DNA from: an uncultured Litorivicinus sp.
Lineage (GTDB): Bacteria > Pseudomonadota > Gammaproteobacteria > Pseudomonadales > Litorivicinaceae
NCBI GenBank assembly: GCA_902541775.1
Contig: CACBSE010000006.1
Span: forward strand, 1 to 54,571
Reading direction: 5' to 3'
Length of the DNA: 54,571 nucleotides
Numbering within the stretch: position 1 is the stretch's first letter; each line of letters starts with the position of its first letter. The translations under genes and the position numbers were made by a program. Under the pieces are notes generated by a model. That model was not told where the DNA came from and searched no databases. It saw only the letters and a program-made list of their open reading frames with translations. Of the stretch, positions 9,407 to 18,947 are shown piece by piece.

Positions 9407-10270
9407 CTATTGGCCAGATGATAGCTCGCGATGAACAACCTGCCTATCAAGATCGAGATCAGTGAGACGTTGCGTGAGTGCCTCGGCGAGAAATACGCTA
9501 CGATGTTGGCCGCCCGTGCATCCGATCGACAGGGTGAAATACTGGCGACCTGACTCAGTATGACGAGGTACCCATCGTCTGACATGCGCCTCGATTTCAT
9601 CCAGCAGTTCAAAGGTCTCCGGAAATTGAGAGAGATAGTCTTTGATTTGCTGATCTTGCCCGGTCAATGGGCGTAGCTCGTGTTCCCAATGGGGGTTGGG
9701 TAGAGAGCGGGCATCAAATACGGTGTCGGAGTCCATCGGGACGCCTCGTTTAAAGCCGAATGATTGCAGCTTCAGAATTAATCGCGTCGCCTTATCGCCC
9801 GCAACTAGTTCCCGGATTTGGCTTCTTAGCGCATGAATCGACAGTCCGGAGCTGTCAATCTTGTATGTTGCGATCTGTTGAATGGGCTCAAGACGCGTAC
9901 TTTCTCGTTTCAGCGCATCCGATAAATGCGTTCGTTCAATACCCGTGGAGAGTGGATGAAGCCGCCTGGTTTCACTGAACCGTTGGGCTAACGATTCGTC
10001 AATTGCGTCAACGAAAACTACATCCAGGCGACGAACATGCTCCATTAAGGCATTGACGAGAGCAGGGACGTCAGCTGGATGCCCTAGTGTACGAATATCG
10101 ATGGATACGGCCAGATTGCGTCCTGGTGATAATGTTGACAGTGTCGTTACTGTATCTTTCAAAAGAGCAACTGGAAGGTTGTCGATACAGTAGAAATCAA
10201 GATCCTCCAGGGCGCCAAGAGCCGAGGATTTCCCTGCTCCTGATCGACCTGAGACGATCAGCAAATGCAT
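9407..10270 (-). CDS. rapZ: RNase adapter protein RapZ
   Basis: A 287-residue RapZ (YvcJ-type) protein. The Walker A motif GRSGAGKS is at residues 8-15, the N-domain continues with FYCIDNLPVALL, and the C-terminal domain has the conserved FTLSIGCTGGQHRSV segment. In enterics RapZ presents the small RNA GlmZ to RNase E and so tunes GlmS and cell-wall precursor supply; in other gammaproteobacteria the RNA partner is less clear. It follows ptsN with a TAATG overlap, the standard rpoN-cluster position. Confidence 0.96.
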   Translation of the reverse strand: MHLLIVSGRSGAGKSSALGALEDLDFYCIDNLPVALLKDTVTTLSTLSPGRNLAVSIDIRTLGHPADVPALVNALMEHVRRLDVVFVDAIDESLAQRFSETRRLHPLSTGIERTHLSDALKRESTRLEPIQQIATYKIDSSGLSIHALRSQIRELVAGDKATRLILKLQSFGFKRGVPMDSDTVFDARSLPNPHWEHELRPLTGQDQQIKDYLSQFPETFELLDEIEAHVRRWVPRHTESGRQYFTLSIGCTGGQHRSVFLAEALTQRLTDLDLDRQVVHRELSSGQ

Positions 10271-10740
10271 TATGTCGCAGCCGTCTTAAACGCCTCGGAG
10301 GCGATTTCAAACAATTCGCTCGCATCAGTTCCCATTTGTAATTTATGACGGAACTGATCGTTGGAGAAACAGTCAGCTAGTTGGGCTAACAGATTCAAAT
10401 GCATTTGATTTGTTGATTCAGGAACCAGTAATACGAACAATAATTCCACCGGCTGTCCGTCAATGGAATCAAAGTCGACGCCTTGGTTCAGTTGGATAAG
10501 ATAACCCCGAGTTTCATCAGTACTCAAAGAAGCCATGCGGCAATGGGGTATAGCGACTCCATAGCCGATACCAGTGGATCCCAGACGCTCTCGATCAATC
10601 AGGCCCTGGTAGATGTCCTCCGAATCCATTTGGCTCTCTTCGGCAATGAACTCAGCGGTCAGTTCCAGTACTCGTTTTTTGCTCGCACCCTCGAGGCTCG
10701 AGACAACACGTTCTGGAGTAATGATGTCAGAAAGTTGCAT
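10270..10740 (-). CDS. ptsN: Nitrogen PTS EIIA component PtsN
   Basis: An EIIA-Ntr/fructose-type protein (156 aa). The phosphorylated histidine is H66 in GVAIPHCRM, inside the family motif RERLGSTGIGYGVAIPH. PtsN accepts phosphate from NPr and controls potassium transport, stress responses and other targets by protein contact. Its TAA overlaps the rapZ start by one base. Unlike its neighbours it is separated from hpf by 66 bases that hold an intrinsic terminator, so its expression is at least partly uncoupled from rpoN and hpf. Confidence 0.96.
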   Translation of the reverse strand: MQLSDIITPERVVSSLEGASKKRVLELTAEFIAEESQMDSEDIYQGLIDRERLGSTGIGYGVAIPHCRMASLSTDETRGYLIQLNQGVDFDSIDGQPVELLFVLLVPESTNQMHLNLLAQLADCFSNDQFRHKLQMGTDASELFEIASEAFKTAAT

Positions 10741-10763
10741 GCAGTTGATATCTTGTTGTGATT

Positions 10764-10785
10764 AAAAAGGCGACCTGATGTCGCC
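10764..10785 (-). terminator. Intrinsic terminator between hpf and ptsN
   Basis: Reading the minus strand, a perfect GGCGAC / GTCGCC stem with a 5-base loop (ATCAG) is followed directly by TTTTTAA. It lies 22 bases downstream of the hpf stop and 23 bases before the ptsN ATG. It should end or attenuate transcripts from rpoN-hpf before they reach ptsN-rapZ-npr-mgtE. Confidence 0.8.
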
Positions 10786-10806
10786 CTCCATAATTGTATG
10801 ATGCTT

Positions 10807-11106
10807 TTAGTGTCCGTGCATCCGACTGATCGTTTTTTCGCGATGTTTGACTAATTGGCGATCGAGTTTGTCAGCCATTGCGTCAATCGCTGCGTACATA
10901 TCATCGTGCTCTGCGGACGCATGGACGTCGGCGCCGGCTACGTGCACGTTACCTTCCGCTTTCTGGCGGAGTTTTTCAACGGTGAGAGTGATTTCGACCT
11001 TGGTAATGTGTTCAGCGTGACGTTCGATTCGATCGAGTTTTTCAGTCACATAAGATTTCAGCGCATTCGTAACGTCGAGTTGATGACCGCTTATGCTGAT
11101 TTGCAT
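10807..11106 (-). CDS. hpf: Ribosome hibernation promoting factor, short form
   Basis: A 99-residue protein of the HPF/RaiA family. It shows the opening strand MQISISGHQLDVTNALKSYV, the basic helix and the C-terminal DKLDRQLVKHREK segment. The short form, without the dimerising C-domain of long HPF, works together with RMF to make 100S ribosome dimers in stationary phase. The ATG follows a strong AAGGAGAAAGG sequence. The gene lies 80 bases after rpoN, a conserved position, and is followed by a terminator. Confidence 0.95.
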   Translation of the reverse strand: MQISISGHQLDVTNALKSYVTEKLDRIERHAEHITKVEITLTVEKLRQKAEGNVHVAGADVHASAEHDDMYAAIDAMADKLDRQLVKHREKTISRMHGH

Positions 11107-11186
11107 ACCTTTCTCCTTTTACTAGTGCATCGAGGTATGTCCCCACCTCACTTTCACTATGCGCTTTTTCATCTCAGACGAAAAGT

Positions 11187-12614
11187 CTAAAACACCTGTT
11201 TTCGTTCGCTCGATCCACCAATACCTAGCATTTCTCGATATTTGGCAACGGTACGTCGCGCAACCTTGAATCCCCGAGCTGCAAGAAGTTCACTCAATTT
11301 ATTGTCAGACAGTGGTTTCTTTGGATTCTCTGCACCAATTAACTCTTTCAGGTGTTCTTTGATGGCTGTGGATGATGCTTCGCCACCACCATCGGTGCCC
11401 ACGTGACTTGAGAAGAAATATTTTAGTTCGAGCGTTCCACGTGGGGTGTGCATGTATTTTTGCGTCGTAACCCGGGAAATTGTGGATTCGTGCATTTCGA
11501 CGCGTTCCGCGATATCAGCGAGCACCATTGGTTTCATCGCAACGGGCCCTTTTTCAAAGAACTCTATTTGCTCTTCGACAATACAAGTACCGACCTTGAG
11601 TAATGTTTCTGCGCGAGATCTCAGACTTTTGACAAACCAGCGAGCTTCTTGTAGCTGGTTTTTGAGGTAGTCATTAGTTTCGCTTTTGTCACCTGACTTG
11701 ATGTAGTTCTGATAAGTCTGATTGATTCCGACACGAGGTAAGGCATCGGGGTTGAGTTCCACAACCCACCCCTCTTCGTTGCGACGCACAATGAGATCTG
11801 GTGTGACATACTCAGGTTCACTACTGCCAATGTGACTGCCTGGCTTTGGATCCAGCGATCGAATTAATTCGAGTGCAAAGTTCAAGGCTTCATCTGTACA
11901 TTTCAAGACTCGCTTGAGTCCAGTGCGATCTTTTTTAGTCAGCAAATCGAGATGGTTCTGGACCAGGGATAAAGGGAGTGAGACATCGCCGCCTAGTAAA
12001 CCAAGTGCGGCTAACTGAATTGCGAGCGATTCGGCAATTCCGCGGGCACCGACTCCGACAGGATCCAATCGTTGAATCTGGTGAAGTACACACTCAACCT
12101 CGTCAAGCTCGAGCTCCTCGAGCTCCTCACCCAATGCCTCGGTAATTTCTTCCAGATCGGCGTCGAGGAATCCATCTGCATCGATTGAATCTATTAAAAC
12201 CCGCGCTATCAGCATGTCACGCTCGGTTAAAGGCATCAGATTCAATTGCCAGAGCAGGTGATCTGAGAGTGTGAGAGCCTCGGTTGTTCGATTCTCGAAA
12301 CTGTCGTATTCATCTTCAGATGCTGTTCGAGTCATCGGCCGATTTAAATCAAAATGGTTGGTATCTGACCAATCGGTCTCGACTGCAACCTCAATGGATT
12401 CGAGTGGAGTCTCTTGTTCGCGAACCGCATTATCGGTGGACTCGAGTGGCTGCTCGATTTCATCTTCGCGTTCAAGCAGGGGGTTCTCCTCAAGTGCACG
12501 CGAAATTTCTTGTTGTAGGTCAAGAGTCGACATTTGCAGCAGTTTAATCGCCTGCTGCAATTGTGGTGTCATAGTCAGGCTTTGCCCAATTTTAAGCTGG
12601 AGCGCCTGTTTCAT
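11187..12614 (-). CDS. rpoN: RNA polymerase sigma-54 factor RpoN
   Basis: Sigma-54 (475 aa). It has the glutamine- and leucine-rich region I at the start ([20 protein letters not shown]), an acidic linker (about 50-110), the core-binding domain, a helix-turn-helix (about 380-400) and the RpoN box [10 protein letters not shown] close to the C-terminus. It directs transcription from -24/-12 promoters with AAA+ activators. The ATG overlaps the lptB stop by 4 bases, so it is translated from the LPS-export operon. Confidence 0.98.
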   Translation of the reverse strand: MKQALQLKIGQSLTMTPQLQQAIKLLQMSTLDLQQEISRALEENPLLEREDEIEQPLESTDNAVREQETPLESIEVAVETDWSDTNHFDLNRPMTRTASEDEYDSFENRTTEALTLSDHLLWQLNLMPLTERDMLIARVLIDSIDADGFLDADLEEITEALGEELEELELDEVECVLHQIQRLDPVGVGARGIAESLAIQLAALGLLGGDVSLPLSLVQNHLDLLTKKDRTGLKRVLKCTDEALNFALELIRSLDPKPGSHIGSSEPEYVTPDLIVRRNEEGWVVELNPDALPRVGINQTYQNYIKSGDKSETNDYLKNQLQEARWFVKSLRSRAETLLKVGTCIVEEQIEFFEKGPVAMKPMVLADIAERVEMHESTISRVTTQKYMHTPRGTLELKYFFSSHVGTDGGGEASSTAIKEHLKELIGAENPKKPLSDNKLSELLAARGFKVARRTVAKYREMLGIGGSSERKQVF

Positions 12615-13348
12615 TCGGGAAGCGTCATAGTAAATTGCTGACCAAGATAAACTTTACGAACATCCTGGTTGGCCAACAGGCTCGCCGGTGGACCCTCTGC
12701 AAGGACCCGACCTGCGTTGACAATGTACCCACGATGGCAAATGCCGAGCGTTTCGCGCACGTTGTGGTCTGTGATCAATACACCAATTCTACGTTGCGCC
12801 AGTTTTATAATAATGTCTTGAATATCAGCCACGGAGATCGGATCGACGCCCGCGAAAGGTTCATCCAACAGCATGAATTTGGGAGCCGAACATAGTGCTC
12901 GAGCGATTTCAACGCGACGTCTTTCACCACCAGACAGTGCCATCCCTTTGATCGATGAAAGATGACCGAGGTGAAATTCATCCAGCAGACGCTCGCGCTC
13001 TTGTTGACGATCAGTTCTCGATAAGTCAGAACGTAACTCCAGAATCGCCATCAAGTTATCTGATACGCTGAGTTTTCTGAAGACTGAAGCCTCTTGAGGA
13101 AGGTATCCAAGCCCTGCCTCCGCGCGTCCATGCATGGGTATGCGTGTTATGTCCCGGTTGCCGATCGAAATTTGGCCAGCGTCTTGCGAGACCAGACCGA
13201 CGATCATGTAAAAACTCGTTGTTTTACCCGCACCATTTGGTCCTAGCAGACCCACAATTTCGCCAGGGCTCACGGTCAACGACAAATCAGAAACAACTTC
13301 TCGTCCCCTGTATGCTTTCTTCAGATGTCGAGCGATAAGATTTGTCAT
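12611..13348 (-). CDS. lptB: LPS export ABC ATPase LptB
   Basis: ATPase of the LptB2FGC inner-membrane LPS extractor (245 aa). Walker A GPNGAGKT is at residues 36-43, the ABC signature is LSGGERRR, and Walker B is [13 protein letters not shown], followed by the H-loop ITDHNVRET. The order lptC-lptA-lptB-rpoN is the classic arrangement. It overlaps lptA by 4 bases upstream and rpoN by 4 bases downstream. Confidence 0.98.
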   Translation of the reverse strand: MTNLIARHLKKAYRGREVVSDLSLTVSPGEIVGLLGPNGAGKTTSFYMIVGLVSQDAGQISIGNRDITRIPMHGRAEAGLGYLPQEASVFRKLSVSDNLMAILELRSDLSRTDRQQERERLLDEFHLGHLSSIKGMALSGGERRRVEIARALCSAPKFMLLDEPFAGVDPISVADIQDIIIKLAQRRIGVLITDHNVRETLGICHRGYIVNAGRVLAEGPPASLLANQDVRKVYLGQQFTMTLPE

Positions 13349-13833
13349 TTCTTCTTCGGTTGCATGGTCATATTGACACGTTTGGAGCGACTCCCTGATG
13401 CAGCGACTTCGCCGGTGCTGAGGTCGTATGTGATTTCAGGACCGGAAAATTCAGAATCTTCTGTGGTGATCTCTGCATCTCCAGTCAAGACTACTCGATC
13501 GGTTTCATATGAGTATTCAATGATTGCTGCTCGACCGCGGACTGGCTCCTTATCTGTTTTTCTGCGTAGGTTTTCAAAGCGTGCTGGCTGTCCTTTGGAG
13601 ATAAAAGTTTCGACTTCACCAGCTTCATTGGTTTTCAGTTTGACGAGCTCACCTTCGAGCTTCAGTGTGCCTTGAGTTACGAGGACAGCGCCTGTGTATT
13701 CTGCCTGGTTCTGTTTTTCGTTGATGACTGCATTATCGGCAGCGATTTCAATCGGTCGGTCACGGTCCTCGGGGAGTGCAAAAACTGAGGGCACGACCAG
13801 CCAGATTATTGCGATGAAGTAGTGCTTCGCCAT
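13345..13833 (-). CDS. lptA: LPS periplasmic bridge protein LptA
   Basis: A 162-residue periplasmic OstA-like jellyroll protein that polymerises into the bridge carrying LPS from LptC to LptD. A signal peptide runs to about residue 19 (cleavage after SVFA). The mature protein begins with the family pattern [22 protein letters not shown] lysine-rich tail ends the protein. It overlaps lptC by 28 bases and lptB by 4. Confidence 0.94.
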   Translation of the reverse strand: MAKHYFIAIIWLVVPSVFALPEDRDRPIEIAADNAVINEKQNQAEYTGAVLVTQGTLKLEGELVKLKTNEAGEVETFISKGQPARFENLRRKTDKEPVRGRAAIIEYSYETDRVVLTGDAEITTEDSEFSGPEITYDLSTGEVAASGSRSKRVNMTMQPKKK

Positions 13834-14420
13834 TCTGTCCTCACATTCTCTCCTAGGTTGTATTCATTGGTGTTGAGATTTATGACGAGTTCATTACCGA
13901 TGCTCTTTGATTCCCCTTGGACCAATTTGGTCGTAGTCTTGGATGTCACAAGATCCGTTGTCTGATCCCAGTTTAGGGTTTTCCCACTGAGGCGCCATGG
14001 GTCTTTGCCGTCTTCGAATCGGTTTGCAACCACGTTATCTGTGAGATGCAGTCGATGTCGGTCGGCAGTCAGTTCGCCTCGGTTACCTTCAATATACCAG
14101 GTTGCAGGTGGACGCTCGAGCCAAAGCTGAGGTTCGATAAGTTCCGCATTTGCGCGATCACCAAAATCAAGAAGGCTCGTTGCGACGAGCGTTGTCTCGA
14201 GTTGTCCGTTAGCGTCAAATTGGCGTTGATGGACTCCCTCCATAAATGCATCAGGGCGCAGATCAGCAATTTCTTTGAGCGTCGGATCGAGCGTTGTTTT
14301 TGTGATGGGTTTGGAAAGTCCAATCACAACAAATGCAATTCCTAGGGCGATTCCAGCCGCTAGTCTCCAGCCTAGTGAATTGAGGAACAGACGCCCCCAG
14401 CTGCTCACGATGGCACCCAT
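13806..14420 (-). CDS. lptC: LPS export protein LptC
   Basis: A bitopic inner-membrane protein (204 aa) that receives LPS from LptBFG and passes it to LptA. One membrane helix (about residues 17-35) precedes a periplasmic beta-jellyroll. Two starts are possible. The ATG at 14420 overlaps kdsC by 16 bases; the GTG at 14408 gives a GTGA overlap like most other junctions here and a 200-residue product. The sequence does not decide between them. Identification rests on the helix plus jellyroll form and its position between kdsC and lptA. Confidence 0.9.
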   Translation of the reverse strand: MGAIVSSWGRLFLNSLGWRLAAGIALGIAFVVIGLSKPITKTTLDPTLKEIADLRPDAFMEGVHQRQFDANGQLETTLVATSLLDFGDRANAELIEPQLWLERPPATWYIEGNRGELTADRHRLHLTDNVVANRFEDGKDPWRLSGKTLNWDQTTDLVTSKTTTKLVQGESKSIGNELVINLNTNEYNLGENVRTEWRSTTSSQ

Positions 14421-14917
14421 CGATATAGCCCTAGCGGATCATAACCTTGCGATTGAAGCAAGAACTCACAGAGCTCACGCACGGCACCATGACCTCCTGA
14501 TTTCACAGTGACGAAAGACGCAGCCTCTTGAACTTGCGCGGGTGCGTTCGGCACAGTCGCAAAAAAATCAGCACTATCGAGTGTTGTCAGGTCAGGGAAG
14601 TCGTCCCCCATATACCCCACCTCTTGATTCTTAAGCGAGAGCTGGTCTGCGAGATATTTAAGCGCATGTCCTTTGTCTTCACGGCCCTGAATGATGAAAT
14701 CGAAACCCAGTTCTGAAAAGCGTCGCTCAACCATCGGTGATTGCCGGCCAGTAATGATTGCGATTTTGATGCCCGCTTTTTGCAGGAGTTTCAATCCAAG
14801 CCCGTCCAGGGTGTTGAATGCTTTCAGCGCATCACCCTCGATACCGTAATAGAGCGTGCCGTCTGTAAAGACTCCGTCAACATCAAATGCCATGAGCTGA
14901 ACAGTTTTCGCGCTCAT
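14405..14917 (-). CDS. kdsC: Kdo-8-phosphate phosphatase KdsC
   Basis: A HAD-superfamily phosphatase (170 aa) that makes free Kdo for the LPS core. The DxD catalytic motif is D12/D14 in MAFDVDGVFTDG, the lysine region is QGREDKGHAL, and the acidic loop is GDDFPDL. It lacks a large cap domain, as KdsC does (it works as a tetramer). It overlaps kdsD by 4 bases, the preceding pathway partner. Confidence 0.96.
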   Translation of the reverse strand: MSAKTVQLMAFDVDGVFTDGTLYYGIEGDALKAFNTLDGLGLKLLQKAGIKIAIITGRQSPMVERRFSELGFDFIIQGREDKGHALKYLADQLSLKNQEVGYMGDDFPDLTTLDSADFFATVPNAPAQVQEAASFVTVKSGGHGAVRELCEFLLQSQGYDPLGLYRWVPS

Positions 14918-15873
14918 ACAACCCCTGCTTGCAACAGGTCGTGCATATTGAGTACGCCAACTGGTAGATCGTTGTCGACCACGACAATTGCATTGATCCG
15001 TTTGTCCTGCATGACACGCGTAGCCATCGCTGCCAGCGCCCCGCGCTCGATCGTCGCACCACCCTGCGTCATTAGGTCGCGAATTTGTCGATCTCTGAGG
15101 TCATGTCCTGTCTCAATGGCCCGGCGCAGGTCACCGTCCGAGAACACTCCGATCAGATGGCCGTCGTCACCTAAAACAGTTGTGAAGCCAAGTCGTTTGG
15201 CCGTCATTTCAAGGAGCGCCTCTGACACAGTCGCGGCTTCAGAGACAGACGGAAGGGACTCACCGGTATGCATGATGTCATCGACCTTAAGTAAAAGTTT
15301 GCGACCGAGTGCGCCGCCCGGGTGACTGAATGCAAAATCTTCATGTGAAAACCCTTTCGCCTCAAGCAATGCAATCGCTAGCGCATCACCCATCACTAGT
15401 GCCGCTGTCGTACTCGAAGTTGGTGCGAGATTGAGTGGACAGGCCTCCTCGGAGACAGATACTAATAGATGTGCACCGGATGCACGAGCAAGTGTTGAAT
15501 TTGCATCACTGGTCAGGCTAACCAATGGTGTCCCGAGCCGTTGCATCAGTGGTAGCAGTAAAATAATTTCGGCCGACGTCCCACTGTTAGATAACGCGAG
15601 TACTACATCTTTTGATGTGAGCATTCCCAAATCCCCATGTGAGGCTTCTGCTGGGTGCATGAAAAAAGCTGGGGTCCCAGTTGAGGCAAGCGTCGCGGCG
15701 ATTTTACTCGCGATATGACCTGACTTACCCATCCCTGTGACGACGATCCGGCCCTCACAGTTCAGACAGAGCTCACAGGCGGTACTGAACTCATGGTTCA
15801 GTTGTTCAGCTAACTGTGCGATCGCCTGGGATTCAAGTCGGATGGTACGTTTCGCGGATTTGATAAAGCTCAT
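14914..15873 (-). CDS. kdsD: Arabinose-5-phosphate isomerase KdsD
   Basis: Converts ribulose-5-phosphate to arabinose-5-phosphate, the first step of Kdo synthesis. The 319-residue protein has an SIS sugar-isomerase domain (GRIVVTGMGKSGHIASKIA, about residues 43-61, and ALSNSGTSAEI) and two C-terminal CBS domains. The ATG at 15873 is chosen because it sits in a TAATG overlap with the caxA stop and gives the family N-terminus; earlier in-frame starts would run far into caxA. E. coli KdsD has 328 residues. Confidence 0.96.
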   Translation of the reverse strand: MSFIKSAKRTIRLESQAIAQLAEQLNHEFSTACELCLNCEGRIVVTGMGKSGHIASKIAATLASTGTPAFFMHPAEASHGDLGMLTSKDVVLALSNSGTSAEIILLLPLMQRLGTPLVSLTSDANSTLARASGAHLLVSVSEEACPLNLAPTSSTTAALVMGDALAIALLEAKGFSHEDFAFSHPGGALGRKLLLKVDDIMHTGESLPSVSEAATVSEALLEMTAKRLGFTTVLGDDGHLIGVFSDGDLRRAIETGHDLRDRQIRDLMTQGGATIERGALAAMATRVMQDKRINAIVVVDNDLPVGVLNMHDLLQAGVV

Positions 15874-16814
15874 TAATTCGGCACGATCGTTGCAGTTACA
15901 TGCCAAAGATAGCTTACGTATAGGAGAATCAAAAGGATTCCGTGTAATCGGTTGAGTGTTCCGTTTGATCCATAGCGGGCGAGAAGCCATAAAAGGACGG
16001 TCAGGCAGAGAGTCCAGGGAAGATCTCGAGTGAACACGTCTGCTTCGATTGCGAAGGGTGAAATCATTGCAGCAATTCCAATAACACCTAAGAAATTGAA
16101 GAAATTTGAGCCAATGACTGTTCCAAGTGCCATGTCGGTTTTATTTTTCAGAGCAGACGCAATCGATGCTGCGAGTTCAGGTAGTGACGTTCCGATAGCA
16201 ACGATTGTGAGCCCGATGATCAGTTCGGAGACCCCAAAAAAAAGCGCTATTTCAGTGGCTCCCCAGACCAATGCTTTTGAGCTACCAAGCAAGACCAAAA
16301 GCCCACCAGTTGTCAGGATCAACGAAATAGGTAGCGACAACTCATAAAGTTCTGTTTCTCCAGTGATCTGCGCTTCGTCTTTCATGAGCTGATACAGCAC
16401 GATGGGAAGTGTCGCCACCAGAAACATTCCCGCCAATAAGTCATACGTTCCTCGAGCTGCTAATGCATAAACGCAGAGACAGATAAGGATGAGTAAAGGA
16501 AGTTCGCGCCGCACCAAGGTTCTCGGAACGAGTAGCGGAAATATAAATGCTGTGACCCCAAGCACGAGCGCGATATTGGTAATGTTTGAGCCAAGTGCGT
16601 TTCCGAGCGCGAGCCCGGGACTACCATCAAAGGCTGCGACAGCGGACACGATGAGCTCGGGAGCCGATGTGCCAATGGAAACGATGGTGAGTCCAATCAA
16701 AAAATGGCTCATGCCAAGTCGTGAAGCAAGGCTTGCTGCGCCCTCAACGAATTTATCTGCGCTAATGACGATCAGTGCGATACCGAGAACGACAGCAACC
16801 GTGGCCCAAATCAT
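15873..16814 (-). CDS. caxA: CaCA-family Na+/Ca2+ exchanger (YrbG-like)
   Basis: An inner-membrane antiporter of 313 aa with about ten membrane helices. The two inverted alpha-repeats are clear: SIGTSAPELIVSAVAAF with GNALGSNITNI near the N-terminus, and AIGTSLPELAASIASAL with GTVIGSNFFNF in the second half. Cation-binding glutamates lie in the two PEL segments. The gene upstream of kdsD is yrbG in E. coli as well. It is the first gene of the minus-strand operon and diverges from mlaF over 97 bases. Transport substrate is inferred from the family. Confidence 0.92.
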   Translation of the reverse strand: MIWATVAVVLGIALIVISADKFVEGAASLASRLGMSHFLIGLTIVSIGTSAPELIVSAVAAFDGSPGLALGNALGSNITNIALVLGVTAFIFPLLVPRTLVRRELPLLILICLCVYALAARGTYDLLAGMFLVATLPIVLYQLMKDEAQITGETELYELSLPISLILTTGGLLVLLGSSKALVWGATEIALFFGVSELIIGLTIVAIGTSLPELAASIASALKNKTDMALGTVIGSNFFNFLGVIGIAAMISPFAIEADVFTRDLPWTLCLTVLLWLLARYGSNGTLNRLHGILLILLYVSYLWHVTATIVPN

Positions 16815-16835
16815 GTTATGACTCCCGAACGTAAT

Positions 16836-16857
16836 GCGACATTAAACATGTTGTCGC
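16836..16857. promoter_or_regulatory. Inverted repeat in the caxA-mlaF divergent region
   Basis: Perfect 6-base arms GCGACA and TGTCGC separated by 10 bases sit in the middle of the 97-base gap between the divergent caxA and mlaF starts. A possible -10 for mlaF (TACACT) begins 11 bases further on, so the repeat would cover its -35 region. Size and position suit a dimeric regulator, but the repeat could be chance. Confidence 0.35.
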
Positions 16858-16911
16858 GAAGCTCTGCTACACTCGGCCTGGATTATTTAAATGAAGTGAA
16901 ACCAATCGATT

Positions 16912-17706
16912 GTGACGACAGAAGCCTTTGTTGAGATTAGAGATGTTGTATTTCGTCGCGACCAGCGTGTGATTTACGATGGTCTGACGGCTTCAGTCCC
17001 TCGAGGAAAAATCACGGCGATCGTCGGTCCATCTGGGACCGGAAAAACGACACTACTACGTTTGATCGGCGGGCAACTCAAACCTGAATCTGGTCATGTA
17101 TGTGTTGATGGGCTGTCAGTCCAGTCACTCAAACGCTCAGCCTTGTTTGATTTAAGGAAACGGATGGGAATGCTGTTTCAGTCGGGTGCGCTGTTCGCTG
17201 AGTTGAGCGTTTTTGAAAATGTGGCGTTTCCACTCCGGGTTCATACAGATCTTGACGACGATTTGATTCGTTTAGTCGTTTTGATGAAGTTGGAGGCCGT
17301 TGGTCTTCGCGGCGCGGTTGATTTGATGCCGTCAGAGCTCTCAGGCGGGATGCAACGGCGGGTTGCTCTCGCGCGAGCGATCGCGTTGGATCCTGAAATG
17401 ATTATGTACGACGAGCCGTTCGTTGGACAGGACCCGATTGGCCTTGGTGTTCTACTTTCATTGGTCAAACAATTGAACCAGGCGCTTGGTTTGACCTCGT
17501 TGGTGGTCTCGCATGATTTACAAGAGACACTTTCGATTGCGGATCATGTGATCATGATTGCGAATAATCGAGTTGCATTTCAGGGTTCACCAGACGTGAT
17601 GCAGACATCGGGTGACCCATTGGTACACCAGTTTCTGCACGGGAATCCAGATGGCCCAGTGCGTTTCCATTTTCCTGCGCCATCACTTGAGAATTCGGTG
17701 TCATGA
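16912..17706 (+). CDS. mlaF: Phospholipid transport ATPase MlaF
   Basis: ATP-binding subunit (264 aa) of the MlaFEDB complex, which moves phospholipids between inner and outer membranes. Walker A is GPSGTGKTT, the signature is [15 protein letters not shown], and Walker B is [13 protein letters not shown]. The start is GTG with no strong Shine-Dalgarno; no better in-frame start exists before the first conserved strand. The stop overlaps mlaE (ATGA). Confidence 0.97.
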   Translation: MTTEAFVEIRDVVFRRDQRVIYDGLTASVPRGKITAIVGPSGTGKTTLLRLIGGQLKPESGHVCVDGLSVQSLKRSALFDLRKRMGMLFQSGALFAELSVFENVAFPLRVHTDLDDDLIRLVVLMKLEAVGLRGAVDLMPSELSGGMQRRVALARAIALDPEMIMYDEPFVGQDPIGLGVLLSLVKQLNQALGLTSLVVSHDLQETLSIADHVIMIANNRVAFQGSPDVMQTSGDPLVHQFLHGNPDGPVRFHFPAPSLENSVS

Positions 17707-18485
17707 TCGATTGGATTGCAGGTGTTGGCAGATCGACACTGTCACAACTCTCTGATTTAGGGCGCGCTACGCTGATCCTGATGCAAGCCATATTTGGTAG
17801 ATCAAACGTCGGTGTTCATTGGCATCTGACGATTGATCAAATCCATGTGGTTGGTGTGTTGTCGCTTAGTATTATTATCGTTAGCGGTTTATTCATCGGT
17901 ATGGTCCTTGGGTTGCAGGGGTATACGATTTTGACTGATTACGGTAGTGAGCAAGCGCTTGGACAAATGGTCGCTCTGTCATTGACTCGAGAATTGGGGC
18001 CTGTTGTCACAGCACTCCTCTTTGCCGGTCGTGCAGGCTCAGCGCTGACCGCTGAGATTGGGTTGATGAAGGCCACCGAGCAACTTGCCAGTCTTGAGAT
18101 GATCGGTGTCGACCCGTTGCGACGTGTGGTGGCACCGAGATTTTGGGCAGGTGTGATAAGCCTGCCGATACTGTCTCTCATTTTTGTAAGTGTTGGTTGC
18201 TTGGGTGGGGCACTTGTGGGTGTGAGTTGGCTCGGAGTGGATTCCGGATCATTCTGGGCTAACATGCAAGCCTCAGTAGATTTTTCTGAAGATGTGTTCA
18301 ACGGTATGATCAAGTCGGTGGTGTTCGCCGTTGTCGTAACTTGGATTGCTGTATATCAGGGATATGATTTGGTTCCAACATCAGAAGGAATCGCACGAGC
18401 AACAACGAAAACGGTGGTGTATTCCTCGTTGGCCGTGCTTGGATTGGATTTTTTCCTGACGGCAGTGATGTTTGGGGAGGTATAA
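17703..18485 (+). CDS. mlaE: Phospholipid transport permease MlaE
   Basis: Integral membrane permease (260 aa, about five to six helices) of the Mla ABC complex. Family segments include [20 protein letters not shown] and the [20 protein letters not shown] coupling region. The conserved order F-E-D-C-B follows. It ends immediately before the GTG of mlaD. Confidence 0.97.
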   Translation: MIDWIAGVGRSTLSQLSDLGRATLILMQAIFGRSNVGVHWHLTIDQIHVVGVLSLSIIIVSGLFIGMVLGLQGYTILTDYGSEQALGQMVALSLTRELGPVVTALLFAGRAGSALTAEIGLMKATEQLASLEMIGVDPLRRVVAPRFWAGVISLPILSLIFVSVGCLGGALVGVSWLGVDSGSFWANMQASVDFSEDVFNGMIKSVVFAVVVTWIAVYQGYDLVPTSEGIARATTKTVVYSSLAVLGLDFFLTAVMFGEV

Positions 18486-18947
18486 GTGTATTCGCGTCGT
18501 TTAGAATTGAGTGTCGGGACTTTTGTCTTGTTGGGTGCATTTTGCCTTGGCTTTTTGGCGCTTGAGGTCAGCGGTTTGACCCAAACTGGTGACTCTGGAT
18601 CCTATCGACTCAGCGCGCGATTCGATAACGTGGCTGGCTTAACGACGCGTGCGAAGGTCAGTGCGGCGGGTGTGACTATCGGTCGTGTCGTTGGTATTCG
18701 TTACGATGACGCAACGGCTGCGGCAATTGTTGATATGGAAATCAGCCAAGATTTTGCTCAATTTTCAGAAGATACATCGGCCTCAATTTTGACAGCAGGT
18801 CTCTTGGGTGAAAAATACATCGGATTGTTAACTGGCGGTGATCCGAGCAACCTCAAAGACGGTGACGTGATTTATGATACGCAGTCGGCGATCGTTCTTG
18901 AGGAACTGATCGGTAAATTCTTACTGAATATGAGCAGCGACAAATGA
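18486..18947 (+). CDS. mlaD: MCE-domain lipid-binding protein MlaD
   Basis: A 153-residue protein with one N-terminal membrane helix (about 8-28) and one MCE domain, which forms a hexameric ring channelling lipids between MlaE and MlaC. The GTG start directly follows the mlaE stop and is preceded by a strong GGGGAGG; MCE motifs such as FDNVAGLTTRAKVSAAGVTIG follow. The stop overlaps mlaC (ATGA). Confidence 0.96.
   Translation: MYSRRLELSVGTFVLLGAFCLGFLALEVSGLTQTGDSGSYRLSARFDNVAGLTTRAKVSAAGVTIGRVVGIRYDDATAAAIVDMEISQDFAQFSEDTSASILTAGLLGEKYIGLLTGGDPSNLKDGDVIYDTQSAIVLEELIGKFLLNMSSDK

Noticed and set aside
11107-11186. GAGGT/ACCTC hairpin between rpoN and hpf
   Set aside because: The stem is only 5 bp and no T-run follows it, so I do not call it a terminator.
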